Assembly (NCBI RefSeq): GCF_002968285.2
Contig: NZ_CP134400.1
Location: 3,348,001 to 3,412,000, forward strand
From: Mycobacterium sp. ITM-2016-00318
GTDB lineage: Bacteria; Actinomycetota; Actinomycetes; Mycobacteriales; Mycobacteriaceae
Length of the DNA stretch: 64,000 nucleotides
Direction of reading: 5' to 3'
The position numbers were made by a program, and so were the translations under genes. Below are positions 1-9,132 of the stretch, piece after piece. The notes under the pieces were generated by a model that had not been told where the DNA came from, did no database searches, and saw only the letters and a list, made by a program, of their open reading frames with translations. Every line of letters begins with the position of its first letter. Position 1 is the first letter of the stretch.

Positions 1-9
1 TGTACTCCA

Positions 10-840
10 ATGATGAGGCTGGGCCCACCGCGGCGGCCGACCCGCGTGGTCGATCTGATCAACCCTGCGGCGGTGCTCGCTCCCGCGGCGAACGTCATCA
101 TGCAGTTGTCGTTGCCCGGCGTCGGCTATGGCGTGCTGGAAAGCCCGGTGGACAGCGGCAACGTCTACAAGCGTCCGTTCAAGCGGGCGCGCACCACGGG
201 CACCTATCTGGCCGCAGCCACACTGGGCACGGATGCCGACCGAGCGCTCATCCGCAAGGAAGTCGACAGGGTCCACGCACTGGTGCGCTCCACGGAGTCA
301 AGTCCCTTGTCCTACAACGCGTTCGATCCACGGCTTCAGCTGTGGGTGGCCGCCTGCCTGTATCGCTACTTCATCGATCAGCACGAGTTCCTGTACGGGC
401 CGCTGGACGACGAAGCAGCCGACGCGGTCTATCGAGATGCACGAAAGCTCGGCACCACATTGCAAGTCCGCGAAGACATGTGGCCCGCCGACCGCATCGC
501 GTTCGACGAGTTCTGGAAGCGAACGCTCGACGAACTGAGGATCGACGCGCCCGTGCGCGACCACCTGCACGGCGTGGCCGCGATGGCATTTCTGCCCGCA
601 CCTCTGCGGATGCTGGCCGGCCGCTTCAACCTCTTCGCCACCAAGGGCTTCCTGCCCGCGGAGTTCCGGGCGCACATGAACATGTCGTGGTCCACGGCGC
701 AACAGCGCCGTTTCGAACGGCTGCTGACGGCGCTGCGAGTCGCCGACCGAGTCATCCCGCGCGACATCTGGATTCTGGGCTATCGAACGTATCTGTGGGA
801 TATGCGTGCGCGCGCCCGCCGGGGAAAGCGCGTGGTGTGA
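10..840 (+). CDS. DUF2236 (MpaB-type oxygenase family) protein
   Basis: The 276-residue product matches the DUF2236/MpaB family (rubber oxygenase and mycophenolate-pathway MpaB relatives), whose members bind haem or act as oxygenases of mostly unknown substrate. The family look comes from the charged N-terminal helix, a central Y-x-Y-F-I-D-Q-H segment (about residues 118-125) and the late W-x-L-G-Y-R-x-Y region. Length is normal for the family. The start is the ATG pair at 10, nine bases from the window edge, so a slightly longer N-terminus cannot be excluded. From memory it corresponds in position to Rv2237 of M. tuberculosis. A second family member lies at 43712-44593. Substrate is unknown. 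Confidence 0.8.
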   Translation: MMRLGPPRRPTRVVDLINPAAVLAPAANVIMQLSLPGVGYGVLESPVDSGNVYKRPFKRARTTGTYLAAATLGTDADRALIRKEVDRVHALVRSTESSPLSYNAFDPRLQLWVAACLYRYFIDQHEFLYGPLDDEAADAVYRDARKLGTTLQVREDMWPADRIAFDEFWKRTLDELRIDAPVRDHLHGVAAMAFLPAPLRMLAGRFNLFATKGFLPAEFRAHMNMSWSTAQQRRFERLLTALRVADRVIPRDIWILGYRTYLWDMRARARRGKRVV

Positions 841-910
841 GGCAGAAGTGAACCCGCAGTGTCTCGAGATCGTGCATTGAAGTATTCGGGACAACAGAAG
901 TGAGGAACCA

Positions 911-1303
911 ATGGCGGCACTCAATCACGTCGCGGTGACCGTTCGTGACGTCGACGCAAGCGGACCCTGGTACGAGGCGCTGCTCGGCGCTGCCCCGGTG
1001 CTCGACGAGCACACCGACAACGGCTACCACCACAAAGTATGGGCGCTCGACAACGGCACGCTGTTCGGTATCCACCAGCACGACCGGTCGCTGGAAGGTG
1101 GACGATTCAGCGAGTTCCAGGCCGGCCTCGACCATGTCGGCTTCGGCTGCGCGGACCGTGCGGAGCTCGAGACGTGGCAGGCCAAGCTGAATGAACTCGG
1201 CGTCGAACACGGCGGCATCGTCGACGCCCACTACGGCTCCGGGCTGAGCTTCCGCGACCCCGACGGCATCGCGCTCGAGTTCTTCGCACCGCCTGCGGGT
1301 TAG
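911..1303 (+). CDS. VOC-superfamily (glyoxalase/bleomycin-resistance fold) protein
   Basis: A 130-residue single-domain vicinal-oxygen-chelate protein. It opens with a beta strand carrying His6 (the usual first metal ligand), has an L-D-H-V-G-F strand near the middle that repeats the fold's second half, and ends with D-P-D-G-I-A-L-E-F, where the Glu is the usual last metal ligand. Such proteins are metal-dependent isomerases, dioxygenases or resistance proteins; the substrate cannot be read here. The ATG at 911 follows a G-A-G-G-A-A-type ribosome site about 5 bases upstream. Its stop overlaps the stop of the convergent gene at 1300 by 4 bases. Confidence 0.85.
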   Translation: MAALNHVAVTVRDVDASGPWYEALLGAAPVLDEHTDNGYHHKVWALDNGTLFGIHQHDRSLEGGRFSEFQAGLDHVGFGCADRAELETWQAKLNELGVEHGGIVDAHYGSGLSFRDPDGIALEFFAPPAG

Positions 1304-1740
1304 GTGGTGGCTGTCCCTTGGATGGACTCGAGCAGATTGTTGATGAACCTGTCGGGATCCGCACCGCCTCCTGGGTGATCCGCTGATGTGTCGACGAAAA
1401 GGGGTTCACCGGCTCCTAAGTCCGCGGTGAGAATCCGATACCCCACAGCGGAGTCAGCAGGCTTGGCGAACCTTGTCTCGAGTTGAACTGCGCCGATGTT
1501 CGAGATTGAAGCGACGACACCCGTGATCTTCGGGCTGGCGTCATCGCCCCTCTCGGTCAGATGCCCGACCAGGTTGCGATAGATCCAAGAGAACGAGCGG
1601 ATGCGGCCGTTCTCTGCACTCACGGTGTAAACGGTCATTTGCCAACTGCGCGTCCACGTTCGCAACGCGTAGCCGAATTCGTTACTAATGACCTTGCCGC
1701 TGCTGGTGAGGGCGTCGAGAATTTCGTCAGTATCGGACAT
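1300..1740 (-). CDS. Hypothetical protein, 146 aa
   Basis: I do not recognise the family. The 146-residue product is soluble-looking with no signal peptide or membrane segment. It is mixed alpha/beta, with a Trp/Tyr-rich strand stretch around residues 28-55 and an acidic Gly-rich loop near residue 120. Codon use (strong third-position GC) fits a real gene. It lies between a convergent VOC gene and tRNA-Val and seems to be transcribed alone from the tRNA side. Function is open. Confidence 0.6.
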   Translation of the reverse strand: MSDTDEILDALTSSGKVISNEFGYALRTWTRSWQMTVYTVSAENGRIRSFSWIYRNLVGHLTERGDDASPKITGVVASISNIGAVQLETRFAKPADSAVGYRILTADLGAGEPLFVDTSADHPGGGADPDRFINNLLESIQGTATT

Positions 1741-1765
1741 GGATGGAAACCTACCGAGAAACTAG

Positions 1766-1837
1766 TGGGCGCGGACGGTATCGAACCGCCGACCGCTGGT
1801 GTGTAAAACCAGAGCTCTACCACTGAGCTACGCGCCC
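1766..1837 (-). tRNA. tRNA-Val (anticodon UAC)
   Basis: On the minus strand the 72-nt sequence folds as a full cloverleaf. It has a 7-bp acceptor (GGGCGCG/CGCGCCC), a 4-bp D stem with an AGTGGTA loop, an anticodon stem CTGGT/ACCAG with loop TTTACAC (anticodon TAC, reading GUA), and a T arm GGCGG-TTCGATA-CCGTC. The discriminator is A and no CCA is encoded. No integrated element is seen beside it. Confidence 0.96.
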
Positions 1838-1896
1838 GTCGCTGGGAGGCTACCGGGTGGATCGGCGAACCTGGAAATCTGACTGTTGGCCGCGGC

Positions 1897-2358
1897 CTAT
1901 GGGGTCAACGCCGCCAGCGCATCAGTCCAGACCGCCTGATCGCGCGCCTCCCCTGGCTGCTTCATCTCGGCGAACCGGATGATCCCGGATCGGTCGATGA
2001 CGAATGTGCCGCGGTTGGCGAAACCGGCGTCGCAGTTGAACACACCGTAGGCCTGCGCCACCGCCCCGTGCGGCCAGAAGTCGGCGAGCACGGGAAACGT
2101 GAAGCCGCTCTGGGTGGCCCAAACCTTGTGTGTCGACGGCGGTCCCACTGAAACCGCCAACGTGGCCGTGTCGTCGTTCTCGTAGCGGGGCAGATTATCG
2201 CGGATCTCGTCCAACTCCCCCTGGCAAATCCCGGTGAACGCGAGCGGGAAGAAGACAAGCAATACGTTCTTTTCGCCGCGGAACCCGCTGAGGCTGACCG
2301 CTTGCCCGTTCTGGTCCTTCAGCGTGAAATCGGGCGCCTCGGCGCCGGGTTCGAGCAC
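1897..2358 (-). CDS. ahpE: AhpE-type 1-Cys peroxiredoxin
   Basis: A 153-residue thioredoxin-fold peroxidase that reduces alkyl hydroperoxides and peroxynitrite in the cytoplasm. The peroxidatic site is P-L-A-F-T-G-I-C with Cys45, preceded by the strand N-V-L-L-V-F-F. There is no obvious resolving Cys at the usual 2-Cys position. M. tuberculosis AhpE (Rv2238c) has the same length and Cys position. In that protein recycling is by mycothiol/mycoredoxin. The GTG start shares one base with the TAG stop of the upstream DUF3052 gene, so the two are translationally coupled. Confidence 0.95.
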   Translation of the reverse strand: MLEPGAEAPDFTLKDQNGQAVSLSGFRGEKNVLLVFFPLAFTGICQGELDEIRDNLPRYENDDTATLAVSVGPPSTHKVWATQSGFTFPVLADFWPHGAVAQAYGVFNCDAGFANRGTFVIDRSGIIRFAEMKQPGEARDQAVWTDALAALTP

Positions 2359-2783
2359 TAGTGCCGCCCCGCCGCCTTGGATTTCGGCTGAACCAGACGG
2401 CTGGCACTCCAGTCGCCGAGGTTCGCCGAAGACGTCTGCATCAACCCTGCCGTGGGCGCCGATTCGGCGATTTCGGCGGGCATCACATGCCCCGGCTTAC
2501 CCGTCTTGGGCGTCAACACCCAGATCAAGCCGTCATCGGCCAGCGGCGTGATGGCGTCCATGAGCCTGTCGACAAGGTCGCCGTCGTCGTTGCGCCACCA
2601 CAGCAGCACCACGTCGACGACCTCATCGGCATCCTCGTCGAGCAGCTCACCGCCGCACGCGTCTTCGACATCGGCCCGGATGTCGTCGTCGACGTCGTCG
2701 TCCCAGCCCAGTTCCTGCACAACCTGATCTTTTTGGATGCCCAGTCGTTGGGCGTAGTTCGGGGCGTCCTCCGCCGCGACCAC
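2358..2783 (-). CDS. DUF3052 family protein
   Basis: A 141-residue acidic protein of the actinobacterial DUF3052 family (Rv2239c-like), function unknown. The start is the GTG at 2783, because a GGAGG ribosome site lies 7 bases upstream and family members begin with the V-V-A-A-E-type sequence before A-Q-R-L-G-I. A longer frame from 2888 adds 35 residues that do not look conserved and overlap the upstream lipoprotein gene. A very acidic stretch (D-D-D-V-D-D-D-I-R-A-D-V-E-D) lies near residues 30-43. The C-terminal half carries W-V-L-T-P-K-T-G-K-P-G-H-V. It is the first gene of the pair with ahpE. Confidence 0.85.
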   Translation of the reverse strand: MVAAEDAPNYAQRLGIQKDQVVQELGWDDDVDDDIRADVEDACGGELLDEDADEVVDVVLLWWRNDDGDLVDRLMDAITPLADDGLIWVLTPKTGKPGHVMPAEIAESAPTAGLMQTSSANLGDWSASRLVQPKSKAAGRH

Positions 2784-2866
2784 CGTCGGTCCTCCTTCAC
2801 GCTGCTCGTTAATTCGTCCTATCGTCGCACGACCCGGACTGTCGGTGACGCTGGGCGCTGAAAGGT

Positions 2867-3448
2867 TCATCGAAAAGCCGCGTCGCACAGCCCCAGGGCG
2901 GTCGTGTTGACGTCGTTCAACGTCGACACCGCCGGGTTGAACTCGTCGGGTCCGGAGTTGCCCGCTATCGCGTTGGCGACACCCCGGGCGGCGTCAACCC
3001 ACCTGTTCAGCGCGTCGCGCAGCTCCGGCGTCAGCGGATCGCTGACGCTCGCGGCGACCATGTCGGCGCTGCGGTTGAGCGATTCGACGGCGGGCCCGGC
3101 CTTGGACGGCGCATCTGGGGCACTTGCGTTGAACGCTGCGACGAAGTCGTTGACGGCAGCGATCGAATCCACGCTGCTGGAGGCCAACGCCTCACACGCG
3201 GCGTGGACGGCCTCGACGGTCATCGACTCGCGGCGCTTGGACTCCTTTGCGCGCGACGAGGCGGCCGACTCCTCCGCCGACGCCGACACCGATGCCCGGT
3301 ACACGGGCGCCTCGCCGGCGTTCACCCTGGCTGAGCCTCCGGTGACCGATGTGCACCCGACGATGATCATGGCGATACCGGCGAGGCTGCCCACCACCGG
3401 CGCCACGATCCGCAACTGCGGTGACCTGGTCAGCCCTCCCATCGGCAC
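2867..3448 (-). CDS. Putative lipoprotein (Rv2240c-like)
   Basis: A 193-residue exported protein. A hydrophobic segment at about residues 16-32 ends in I-I-V-G-C, a lipobox-like site with Cys32 as candidate lipidated residue. An Ala/Ser-rich linker follows, then a helical domain with repeated A-x-x-x-A spacing and conserved-looking Cys residues near 83 and at L-C-D-A-A near the end. No known domain is recognised. By position it matches the Rv2240c slot next to aceE. The alternative is a simple membrane-anchored protein, since the lipobox is not ideal. Confidence 0.65.
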   Translation of the reverse strand: MPMGGLTRSPQLRIVAPVVGSLAGIAMIIVGCTSVTGGSARVNAGEAPVYRASVSASAEESAASSRAKESKRRESMTVEAVHAACEALASSSVDSIAAVNDFVAAFNASAPDAPSKAGPAVESLNRSADMVAASVSDPLTPELRDALNRWVDAARGVANAIAGNSGPDEFNPAVSTLNDVNTTALGLCDAAFR

Positions 3449-3583
3449 AGTCTTCAGACGGTACCGGTTCGGGGGCCGCCGGACGGTTCATTCCACTAGC
3501 CACCACCGGCGGTGCATGTGGGGCACGATGGGAGGACGATAGAGGTTGTCTCAAGGCCTGTACCTCCTACCGAGGAGTCGAAG

Positions 3584-6373
3584 TTGACCACCGAGTTCGC
3601 GCGCCAGGACCTGGCCCAAAACTCTGGCACCGCAGCCGAACCCGACCGGGTACGCGTGATCCGCGACGGCGTTGCCTCCTACCTGCCCGATATCGATCCC
3701 GAAGAGACCACGGAGTGGCTCGAGTCCTTCGATCAGTTGCTGGAACGGCAGGGTCCCGCGCGTGCGCGCTACCTGATGCTGCGGCTGCTCGAGCGCGCCG
3801 GCGAACAACGGGTGGCCATCCCGTCGCTCACCTCGACCGACTACGTCAACACGATCCCGACCGAGCTGGAGCCGTGGTTTCCCGGCGACGAGGAGATCGA
3901 GCGCCGCTACCGCGCCTGGATCCGGTGGAACGCCGCGATCATGGTGCACCGCGCGCAGCGCCCCGGAGTCGGTGTCGGCGGCCATATTTCGACATATGCC
4001 TCGTCGGCGGCGTTGTATGAGGTCGGCTTCAACCACTTCTTCCGCGGCAAATCCCATCCCGGCGGTGGCGACCAGGTCTACATCCAGGGCCACGCCTCGC
4101 CCGGAATCTATGCCCGTGCATTCCTCGAGGGCCGGCTAACCGCGGACCAGCTGGATGGCTTCCGCCAGGAGCACAGCCACCCCGGTGGCGGCCTGCCGTC
4201 GTACCCGCATCCGCGCCTCATGCCGGATTTCTGGGAGTTTCCGACCGTGTCGATGGGCCTGGGCCCGATGAACGCCATCTTCCAGGCCAGGTTCAACCAC
4301 TACCTGCACGACCGCGGTATCACCGACACCTCCGACCAGCATGTGTGGGCGTTCCTCGGCGACGGCGAAATGGACGAGCCGGAGAGCCGCGGCCTGATCC
4401 AGGTGGCCGCCAACGAGGCGCTGGACAACCTGACCTTCGTGATCAACTGCAACCTGCAGCGCCTGGACGGCCCCGTTCGCGGCAATGGCAAGATCATCCA
4501 GGAGCTCGAGTCGTTCTTCCGCGGCGCCGGCTGGAACGTCATCAAGGTGGTGTGGGGCCGCGAGTGGGATGCGCTGCTGCACGCCGACCGCGACGGCGCG
4601 CTGGTCAACCTGATGAACACCACACCTGACGGCGACTACCAGACCTACAAGGCCAACGACGGCGCCTACGTTCGCGACCACTTCTTCGGCCGCGACCCCC
4701 GCACAAAGGCGCTGGTGGACAAGATGAGCGACACCGAGATCTGGAACCTCAAGCGCGGCGGCCACGACTACCGCAAGGTGTATGCCGCCTACCGCGCGGC
4801 CACCGAGCACAAGGGCCAGCCGACGGTGATCCTGGCCAAGACCATCAAGGGCTACTCGCTGGGCGCCCACTTCCAGGGCCGCAACGCAACGCACCAAATG
4901 AAAAAGCTTGCGCTGGAAGACCTCAAGCAGTTCCGCGACGCAATCCGCATCCCGATCACTGACGAGGAGATCGAGAAGAACCCGTACCTGCCGCCCTACT
5001 ACCACCCCGGTCCCGATGCGCCCGAGATCCGTTACATGCTCGATCGCCGGCGGACGCTGGGCGGCTTCGTCCCGGAACGCCGGACGAAGAGCAAGGCCCT
5101 GACGCTGCCGAGCCGCGACGTCTACAAGGCGCTGAGGAAAGGTTCTGGCAACCAGGAGGTGGCCACCACGATGGCCATGGTGCGCACCTTCAAGGAACTG
5201 TTGCGCGACAAGGAGATCGGCCCCCGCATCGTGCCGATCATCCCCGACGAGGCCCGCACGTTCGGCATGGATTCGTGGTTTCCCAGCCTGAAGATCTACA
5301 ACCGCAACGGGCAGCTCTACACGGCGGTGGACGCCGAATTGATGTTGGCGTACAAGGAAAGCGAAATCGGCCAGATCCTGCACGAGGGAATCAACGAGGC
5401 CGGGTCGACGGCGACGTTCACCGCGGCGGGCACCTCCTATGCCACCCACAACGAGCCGATGATTCCGCTCTACATCTTCTATTCGATGTTCGGTTTCCAG
5501 CGCACCGGCGACGGGTTGTGGGCGGCCGCCGACCAAATGGCGCGCGGCTTCGTGCTCGGCGCCACGGCCGGCCGCACCACCCTGGTCGGCGAGGGACTGC
5601 AACACGCCGACGGCCATTCGCTGTTGCTGGCGGCCACCAATCCCGCTGTGGTGGCTTATGACCCGGCGTTCGCCTACGAGATCGCCTACATCGTCGAGAG
5701 CGGGCTGGCCCGCATGTTCGGCGAGGACCCGGAGAACGTCTACTTCTACATCACCATCTACAACGAGCCCTACAAGCAGCCCGCCGAACCCGAGGGGGTG
5801 GACGTCGAGGGCCTGTTGCGCGGCATGTACCGCTACCGGAAGGCACCCGAGCAGAAGGCCAAGCAGGCGCACATCCTCGTGTCGGGAGTGGCGATGCCGG
5901 AGGCGCTGCGCGCCGCCGACCTGTTGGCCGAGGAGTGGGACGTGGCGGCGGACGTGTGGTCGGTGACCAGCTGGGGTGAACTCAACCGCGAGGGCGTGGA
6001 GATCGAGAAGGAGAAACTTCGTCACCCGGACCGCCCCGCCCGGGTGCCCTACCTGAGCCAGGTCCTGGCCGATACCCGCGGACCCGTGGTGGCGGTGTCG
6101 GACTGGATGCGCGCGGTGCCCGAGCAGATCCGGCCGTGGGTGCCCAACACCTACCTGACGCTGGGCACCGACGGGTTCGGGTTCTCCGACACCCGGCCCG
6201 CGGCGAGGCGTTACTACAACACCGACGCCGAATCGGTCGTCGTCGGTGTCCTGGAGGCGTTGGCCGCCGACGGTGAAATCGACCAGGCGGTCGCCATCGA
6301 CGCGGCCAACAAGTACGAGATCGACGACGTGCTCGCGGCGCCGGAGCAGACCTCGGACCCGGGCGTGGCCTAG
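3584..6373 (+). CDS. aceE: Pyruvate dehydrogenase E1 component (homodimeric type)
   Basis: A 929-residue thiamine-diphosphate enzyme that decarboxylates pyruvate and acetylates the lipoyl E2 of the pyruvate dehydrogenase complex. The TPP motif begins at G-D-G-E-M-D-E-P (about residues 259-266) and continues to [11 protein letters not shown]. The central F-G-M-D-S-W-F and A-T-H-N-E-P-M-I-P segments are typical of AceE. I choose the TTG at 3584: GAGGAG lies 6 bases upstream and the following [13 protein letters not shown] matches the known mycobacterial N-terminus. A GTG at 3512 would add 24 unrelated residues. It is followed by mabR, so acetyl-CoA supply sits next to fatty acid elongation. Confidence 0.97.
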   Translation: MTTEFARQDLAQNSGTAAEPDRVRVIRDGVASYLPDIDPEETTEWLESFDQLLERQGPARARYLMLRLLERAGEQRVAIPSLTSTDYVNTIPTELEPWFPGDEEIERRYRAWIRWNAAIMVHRAQRPGVGVGGHISTYASSAALYEVGFNHFFRGKSHPGGGDQVYIQGHASPGIYARAFLEGRLTADQLDGFRQEHSHPGGGLPSYPHPRLMPDFWEFPTVSMGLGPMNAIFQARFNHYLHDRGITDTSDQHVWAFLGDGEMDEPESRGLIQVAANEALDNLTFVINCNLQRLDGPVRGNGKIIQELESFFRGAGWNVIKVVWGREWDALLHADRDGALVNLMNTTPDGDYQTYKANDGAYVRDHFFGRDPRTKALVDKMSDTEIWNLKRGGHDYRKVYAAYRAATEHKGQPTVILAKTIKGYSLGAHFQGRNATHQMKKLALEDLKQFRDAIRIPITDEEIEKNPYLPPYYHPGPDAPEIRYMLDRRRTLGGFVPERRTKSKALTLPSRDVYKALRKGSGNQEVATTMAMVRTFKELLRDKEIGPRIVPIIPDEARTFGMDSWFPSLKIYNRNGQLYTAVDAELMLAYKESEIGQILHEGINEAGSTATFTAAGTSYATHNEPMIPLYIFYSMFGFQRTGDGLWAAADQMARGFVLGATAGRTTLVGEGLQHADGHSLLLAATNPAVVAYDPAFAYEIAYIVESGLARMFGEDPENVYFYITIYNEPYKQPAEPEGVDVEGLLRGMYRYRKAPEQKAKQAHILVSGVAMPEALRAADLLAEEWDVAADVWSVTSWGELNREGVEIEKEKLRHPDRPARVPYLSQVLADTRGPVVAVSDWMRAVPEQIRPWVPNTYLTLGTDGFGFSDTRPAARRYYNTDAESVVVGVLEALAADGEIDQAVAIDAANKYEIDDVLAAPEQTSDPGVA

Positions 6374-6424
6374 CGATCGGCGCCTTTGGAGAGTTCTGCC
6401 AGAAATATGGCGTAGCTTTTAGGG

Positions 6425-7711
6425 GTGCCCGACAACCGATTTGTTCCGCCCGCCTCCACGCTGGAGGTGCTCGACACCGTGCCCGAATCGGTGTTGCGCA
6501 GGTTGAGCCAGTATTCGGGGCGGCTGGCGACCCAGGCCGTGCACGCCCTCGAGGAGCGGCTGCCGTTCTTCGCCGAGCTCGAGGCCTCGCAGCGGTCCAG
6601 TGTCCAGCTGGTGGTGCAGACCGCGGTGGTCAACTTCGTGGAATGGATGCGCAACCCGAACGGCGACGTCGGATACACCGCGCAGGCCTTCGAGGTGGTG
6701 CCGCACGACCTGCGCAGGCGTATCGCGCTGCGCCAGTCGGTGGAGATGGTGCGGGTCACCATGGAGTTCTTCGAGGAAGTGGTGCCGCTTCTGGCCCGCT
6801 CCGAGGAACAGTTGACGGCGTTGACGGCCGGCATCCTGCGATACAGCCGCGACCTTGCGTTCGCCGCCGCGACCGCCTACGCCGACCAGGCCGAGGCCCG
6901 CGGCGCCTGGGACACCCGGATGGAGGCCAACCTCGTCGACGCCGTGGTGCGCGGCGACACCGGGCCGGAGCTGCAGTCCCAGGCGGCCGCGCTGAACTGG
7001 GACGCCACCGCGCCCGCGACCGTCATCGTGGGGATCCCGCAGTCCGCTCGAATCGACCTGGCCAGCGATGATGTGCATGACGTAGCCAGCAGGAACGGCC
7101 GCGCGGCGCTATCCGACGTGCACGGCACCTGGTTGGTGACGATCGTGTCGGGCCCCCTCAGCCTGACCGATCGGTTCCTGGCCGAATTGTTGACCGTCTT
7201 CGCCGATGCTCCGGTGATCATCGGGCCGACCGCACCGACGCTGTCGTCAGCGCATTGGAGCGCCACGGAGGCGATCGCCGGTATGAACGCCGTCGCAGGC
7301 TGGACCGGTGCGCCGCGGCCCGTTGCCGCACGTGAACTTCTGCCCGAGCGTGCGCTGCTCGGCGATGTGTCGGCGATTGCGGCGCTGGAGACCGAGGTCA
7401 TGCGACCGCTGGCGGACGCGGGGCCGGCGTTGACCGAGACGTTGGACGCCTATCTGGACTCCGGAGGCGCGATCGAGGCCTGTGCGCGCAAACTGTTCGT
7501 TCATCCAAACACCGTGCGCTATCGCTTGAAGCGCATCGCCGACTTCACCGGCCGGGACGCAACCACCCCTCGTGACGCTTATGTCCTGCGGGTGGCGTCG
7601 ACGGTTGGGCGGTTGACGCGCCAAGCACAGCATTCGAGCACGTCGAACATGTCCGCAGCACCCATAGCGAAGCTCCCGGGGGCGGCCGCGGGGCGGAACC
7701 GGGCAGGGTAA
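6425..7711 (+). CDS. mabR: MabR, PucR-type regulator of the FAS-II operon
   Basis: A 428-residue transcription factor. The C-terminal PucR-type helix-turn-helix is at about residues 341-376 (A-Y-L-D-S-G-G-A-I-E-A-C-A-R-K-L then H-P-N-T-V-R-Y-R-L). The N-terminal part is the helical ligand-sensing region typical of MabR/FasR. MabR of M. tuberculosis (Rv2242) binds the fasII promoter and responds to long-chain acyl-CoA. Position directly before fabD supports the assignment. The last 25 residues (Gly/Ala/Arg-rich after M-S-A-A-P) look like a variable tail. The GTG start at 6425 has only a weak upstream purine run. Confidence 0.92.
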   Translation: MPDNRFVPPASTLEVLDTVPESVLRRLSQYSGRLATQAVHALEERLPFFAELEASQRSSVQLVVQTAVVNFVEWMRNPNGDVGYTAQAFEVVPHDLRRRIALRQSVEMVRVTMEFFEEVVPLLARSEEQLTALTAGILRYSRDLAFAAATAYADQAEARGAWDTRMEANLVDAVVRGDTGPELQSQAAALNWDATAPATVIVGIPQSARIDLASDDVHDVASRNGRAALSDVHGTWLVTIVSGPLSLTDRFLAELLTVFADAPVIIGPTAPTLSSAHWSATEAIAGMNAVAGWTGAPRPVAARELLPERALLGDVSAIAALETEVMRPLADAGPALTETLDAYLDSGGAIEACARKLFVHPNTVRYRLKRIADFTGRDATTPRDAYVLRVASTVGRLTRQAQHSSTSNMSAAPIAKLPGAAAGRNRAG

Positions 7712-7752
7712 CAGATTGCAGCTCCATATCGATGGAGTCGCATCACATGCTG

Positions 7753-7773
7753 TTTTGTTGGGTCTCCACAAAA
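7753..7773. promoter_or_regulatory. Candidate MabR operator upstream of fabD
   Basis: In the 127-bp gap between mabR and fabD there is an exact inverted repeat TTTTGT - 9 bases - ACAAAA. MabR of M. tuberculosis is known to bind an inverted repeat in the fasII promoter, and I recall half-sites of this TTTTGT/ACAAAA form, though not the spacer length with certainty. The site is 66 bases before the fabD start. The surrounding AT-rich stretch (TATTCTCTTACA) could hold the -10. Confidence 0.6.
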
Positions 7774-7838
7774 AGATAAGACGAGGTTCATATTCTCTTA
7801 CACCGCGCGGAGACGTTCCCTCAGTGTTTCCTTAAACA

Positions 7839-8747
7839 GTGCTCGCATTGCTTGCTCCCGGACAGGGATCGCAGACTCCCGGCATGCTCGCCTCATGGCT
7901 TGAGTTGCCGGGCGCGGCTGACCGCATCTCCACCTGGTCGCAGGCCAGCGGCCTTGACCTCGCACGCCTCGGCACCACCGCGACGGCTGAGGAGATCACC
8001 GATACCTCGGTGACACAGCCCCTCGTCGTTGCGGCAACCCTGCTGGCGTGGGAGGAACTGACCAAGCGTGGTCTGCTCGCTGGACGCGACTTCATCGCAG
8101 CAGGCCACTCAGTCGGTGAGATCGCCGCGTACGCCATCGCGGGCGTCATCTCCAGCGACGACGCGGTAGCGCTCGCGGCTACCCGCGGCGCCGAGATGGC
8201 CAAGGCCTGTGCAACCGAGCCCACCGGCATGTCCGCTGTGCTCGGCGGCGACGAGGCCGACGTGCTCAGCCGCCTCGAAGCCCTGGACCTGGTGCCGGCG
8301 AACCGCAACGCGGCCGGCCAAATCGTGGCGGCGGGCAGCCTGGCCGCGCTGAGCAAGCTGGCCGAAGATCCGCCCGCCAAGGCGCGCGTGCGGCCCCTTG
8401 CCACCGCGGGCGCGTTCCACACGCATTACATGGCTTCGGCCACTGACGGCTACGCCGCCGCGGTTTCAAAGGTCGCCACCGCTGAGCCGGCCGCCACCTT
8501 GCTGTCCAACGCCGACGGCAAGCCGGTCACCTCGTCCGCCGACGCCATGACCAAACTGGTCGCCCAGCTGACCCGGCCGGTGCGCTGGGATCTCTGCACG
8601 GAGACGCTCCGGCAATCCAACGTGACCGCGATCGTCGAGTTCCCGCCCGCAGGGACGCTCGCCGGGATCGCCAAGCGCGAACTCAAAGGGGTACCGACGC
8701 ACGCCGTCAAAGCCCCCGCCGACCTGGACGGGCTATCCGAGCTCTAG
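7839..8747 (+). CDS. fabD: Malonyl-CoA:ACP transacylase
   Basis: A 302-residue enzyme that moves malonyl from CoA to AcpM for chain elongation by KasA and KasB. Visible motifs are A-P-G-Q-G-S-Q at the N-terminus, the nucleophile elbow G-H-S-V-G-E with Ser91, and the late catalytic His in A-G-A-F-H-T-H. Length equals M. tuberculosis FabD (Rv2243). The GTG at 7839 is required to include the A-P-G-Q-G oxyanion segment although no clear ribosome site precedes it. First gene of the FAS-II operon. Confidence 0.96.
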   Translation: MLALLAPGQGSQTPGMLASWLELPGAADRISTWSQASGLDLARLGTTATAEEITDTSVTQPLVVAATLLAWEELTKRGLLAGRDFIAAGHSVGEIAAYAIAGVISSDDAVALAATRGAEMAKACATEPTGMSAVLGGDEADVLSRLEALDLVPANRNAAGQIVAAGSLAALSKLAEDPPAKARVRPLATAGAFHTHYMASATDGYAAAVSKVATAEPAATLLSNADGKPVTSSADAMTKLVAQLTRPVRWDLCTETLRQSNVTAIVEFPPAGTLAGIAKRELKGVPTHAVKAPADLDGLSEL

Positions 8748-8829
8748 AGGTATGACCATCGGCGCCGCCGAGGTCTGTACAACCGCATAACACGTAAATC
8801 GCAGTACACAACGAATAGAAGGAGCCATT

Positions 8830-9132
8830 GTGCCCGCCACTCAGGAAGAAATCATCGCCGGTCTCGCCGAGATCATCGAAGAAGTCACCGGTATCGAGCC
8901 GTCGGAGGTCACCCCGGAGAAGTCGTTCGTCGACGACCTGGACATCGACTCGCTGTCGATGGTGGAGATCGCCGTGCAGACCGAGGACAAGTACGGCGTG
9001 AAGATCCCCGACGAGGACCTCGCCGGTCTGCGCACCGTCGGTGACGTCGTCTCCTACATCCAGAAGCTCGAGGAAGAGAACCCCGAGGCCGCCGCCGCGC
9101 TGCGCCAGCAGATCGAAGCGGATCGCGCGTGA
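8830..9132 (+). CDS. acpM: Meromycolate extension acyl carrier protein
   Basis: A 100-residue acyl carrier protein. The phosphopantetheine site is D-I-D-S-L-S-M-V-E with Ser41, inside the usual four-helix ACP core (residues 1-80). A C-terminal extension rich in Glu and Ala ([14 protein letters not shown]) follows, as in mycobacterial AcpM. That tail is shorter than in M. tuberculosis (115 residues total). An AAGGAG ribosome site lies 5 bases before the GTG start. The gene carries growing meromycolate chains between KasA/KasB and the InhA/MabA enzymes encoded elsewhere. Its TGA overlaps the kasA start. Confidence 0.97.
   Translation: MPATQEEIIAGLAEIIEEVTGIEPSEVTPEKSFVDDLDIDSLSMVEIAVQTEDKYGVKIPDEDLAGLRTVGDVVSYIQKLEEENPEAAAALRQQIEADRA

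Noticed and set aside
1766..1837. tRNA-Val as an attachment site for an integrated element
   Set aside because: No integrase, no partial tRNA duplicate and no foreign-looking gene block is adjacent.
2784..2888. N-terminal extension of the DUF3052 protein
   Set aside because: The GTG at 2783 has a good GGAGG site and matches the family N-terminus. The extension overlaps the upstream lipoprotein gene.
4136..6025. 629-aa antisense frame inside aceE
   Set aside because: It lies fully opposite the clearly conserved aceE frame. High-GC codon structure leaves few stops in the antisense frame. No domain is seen.
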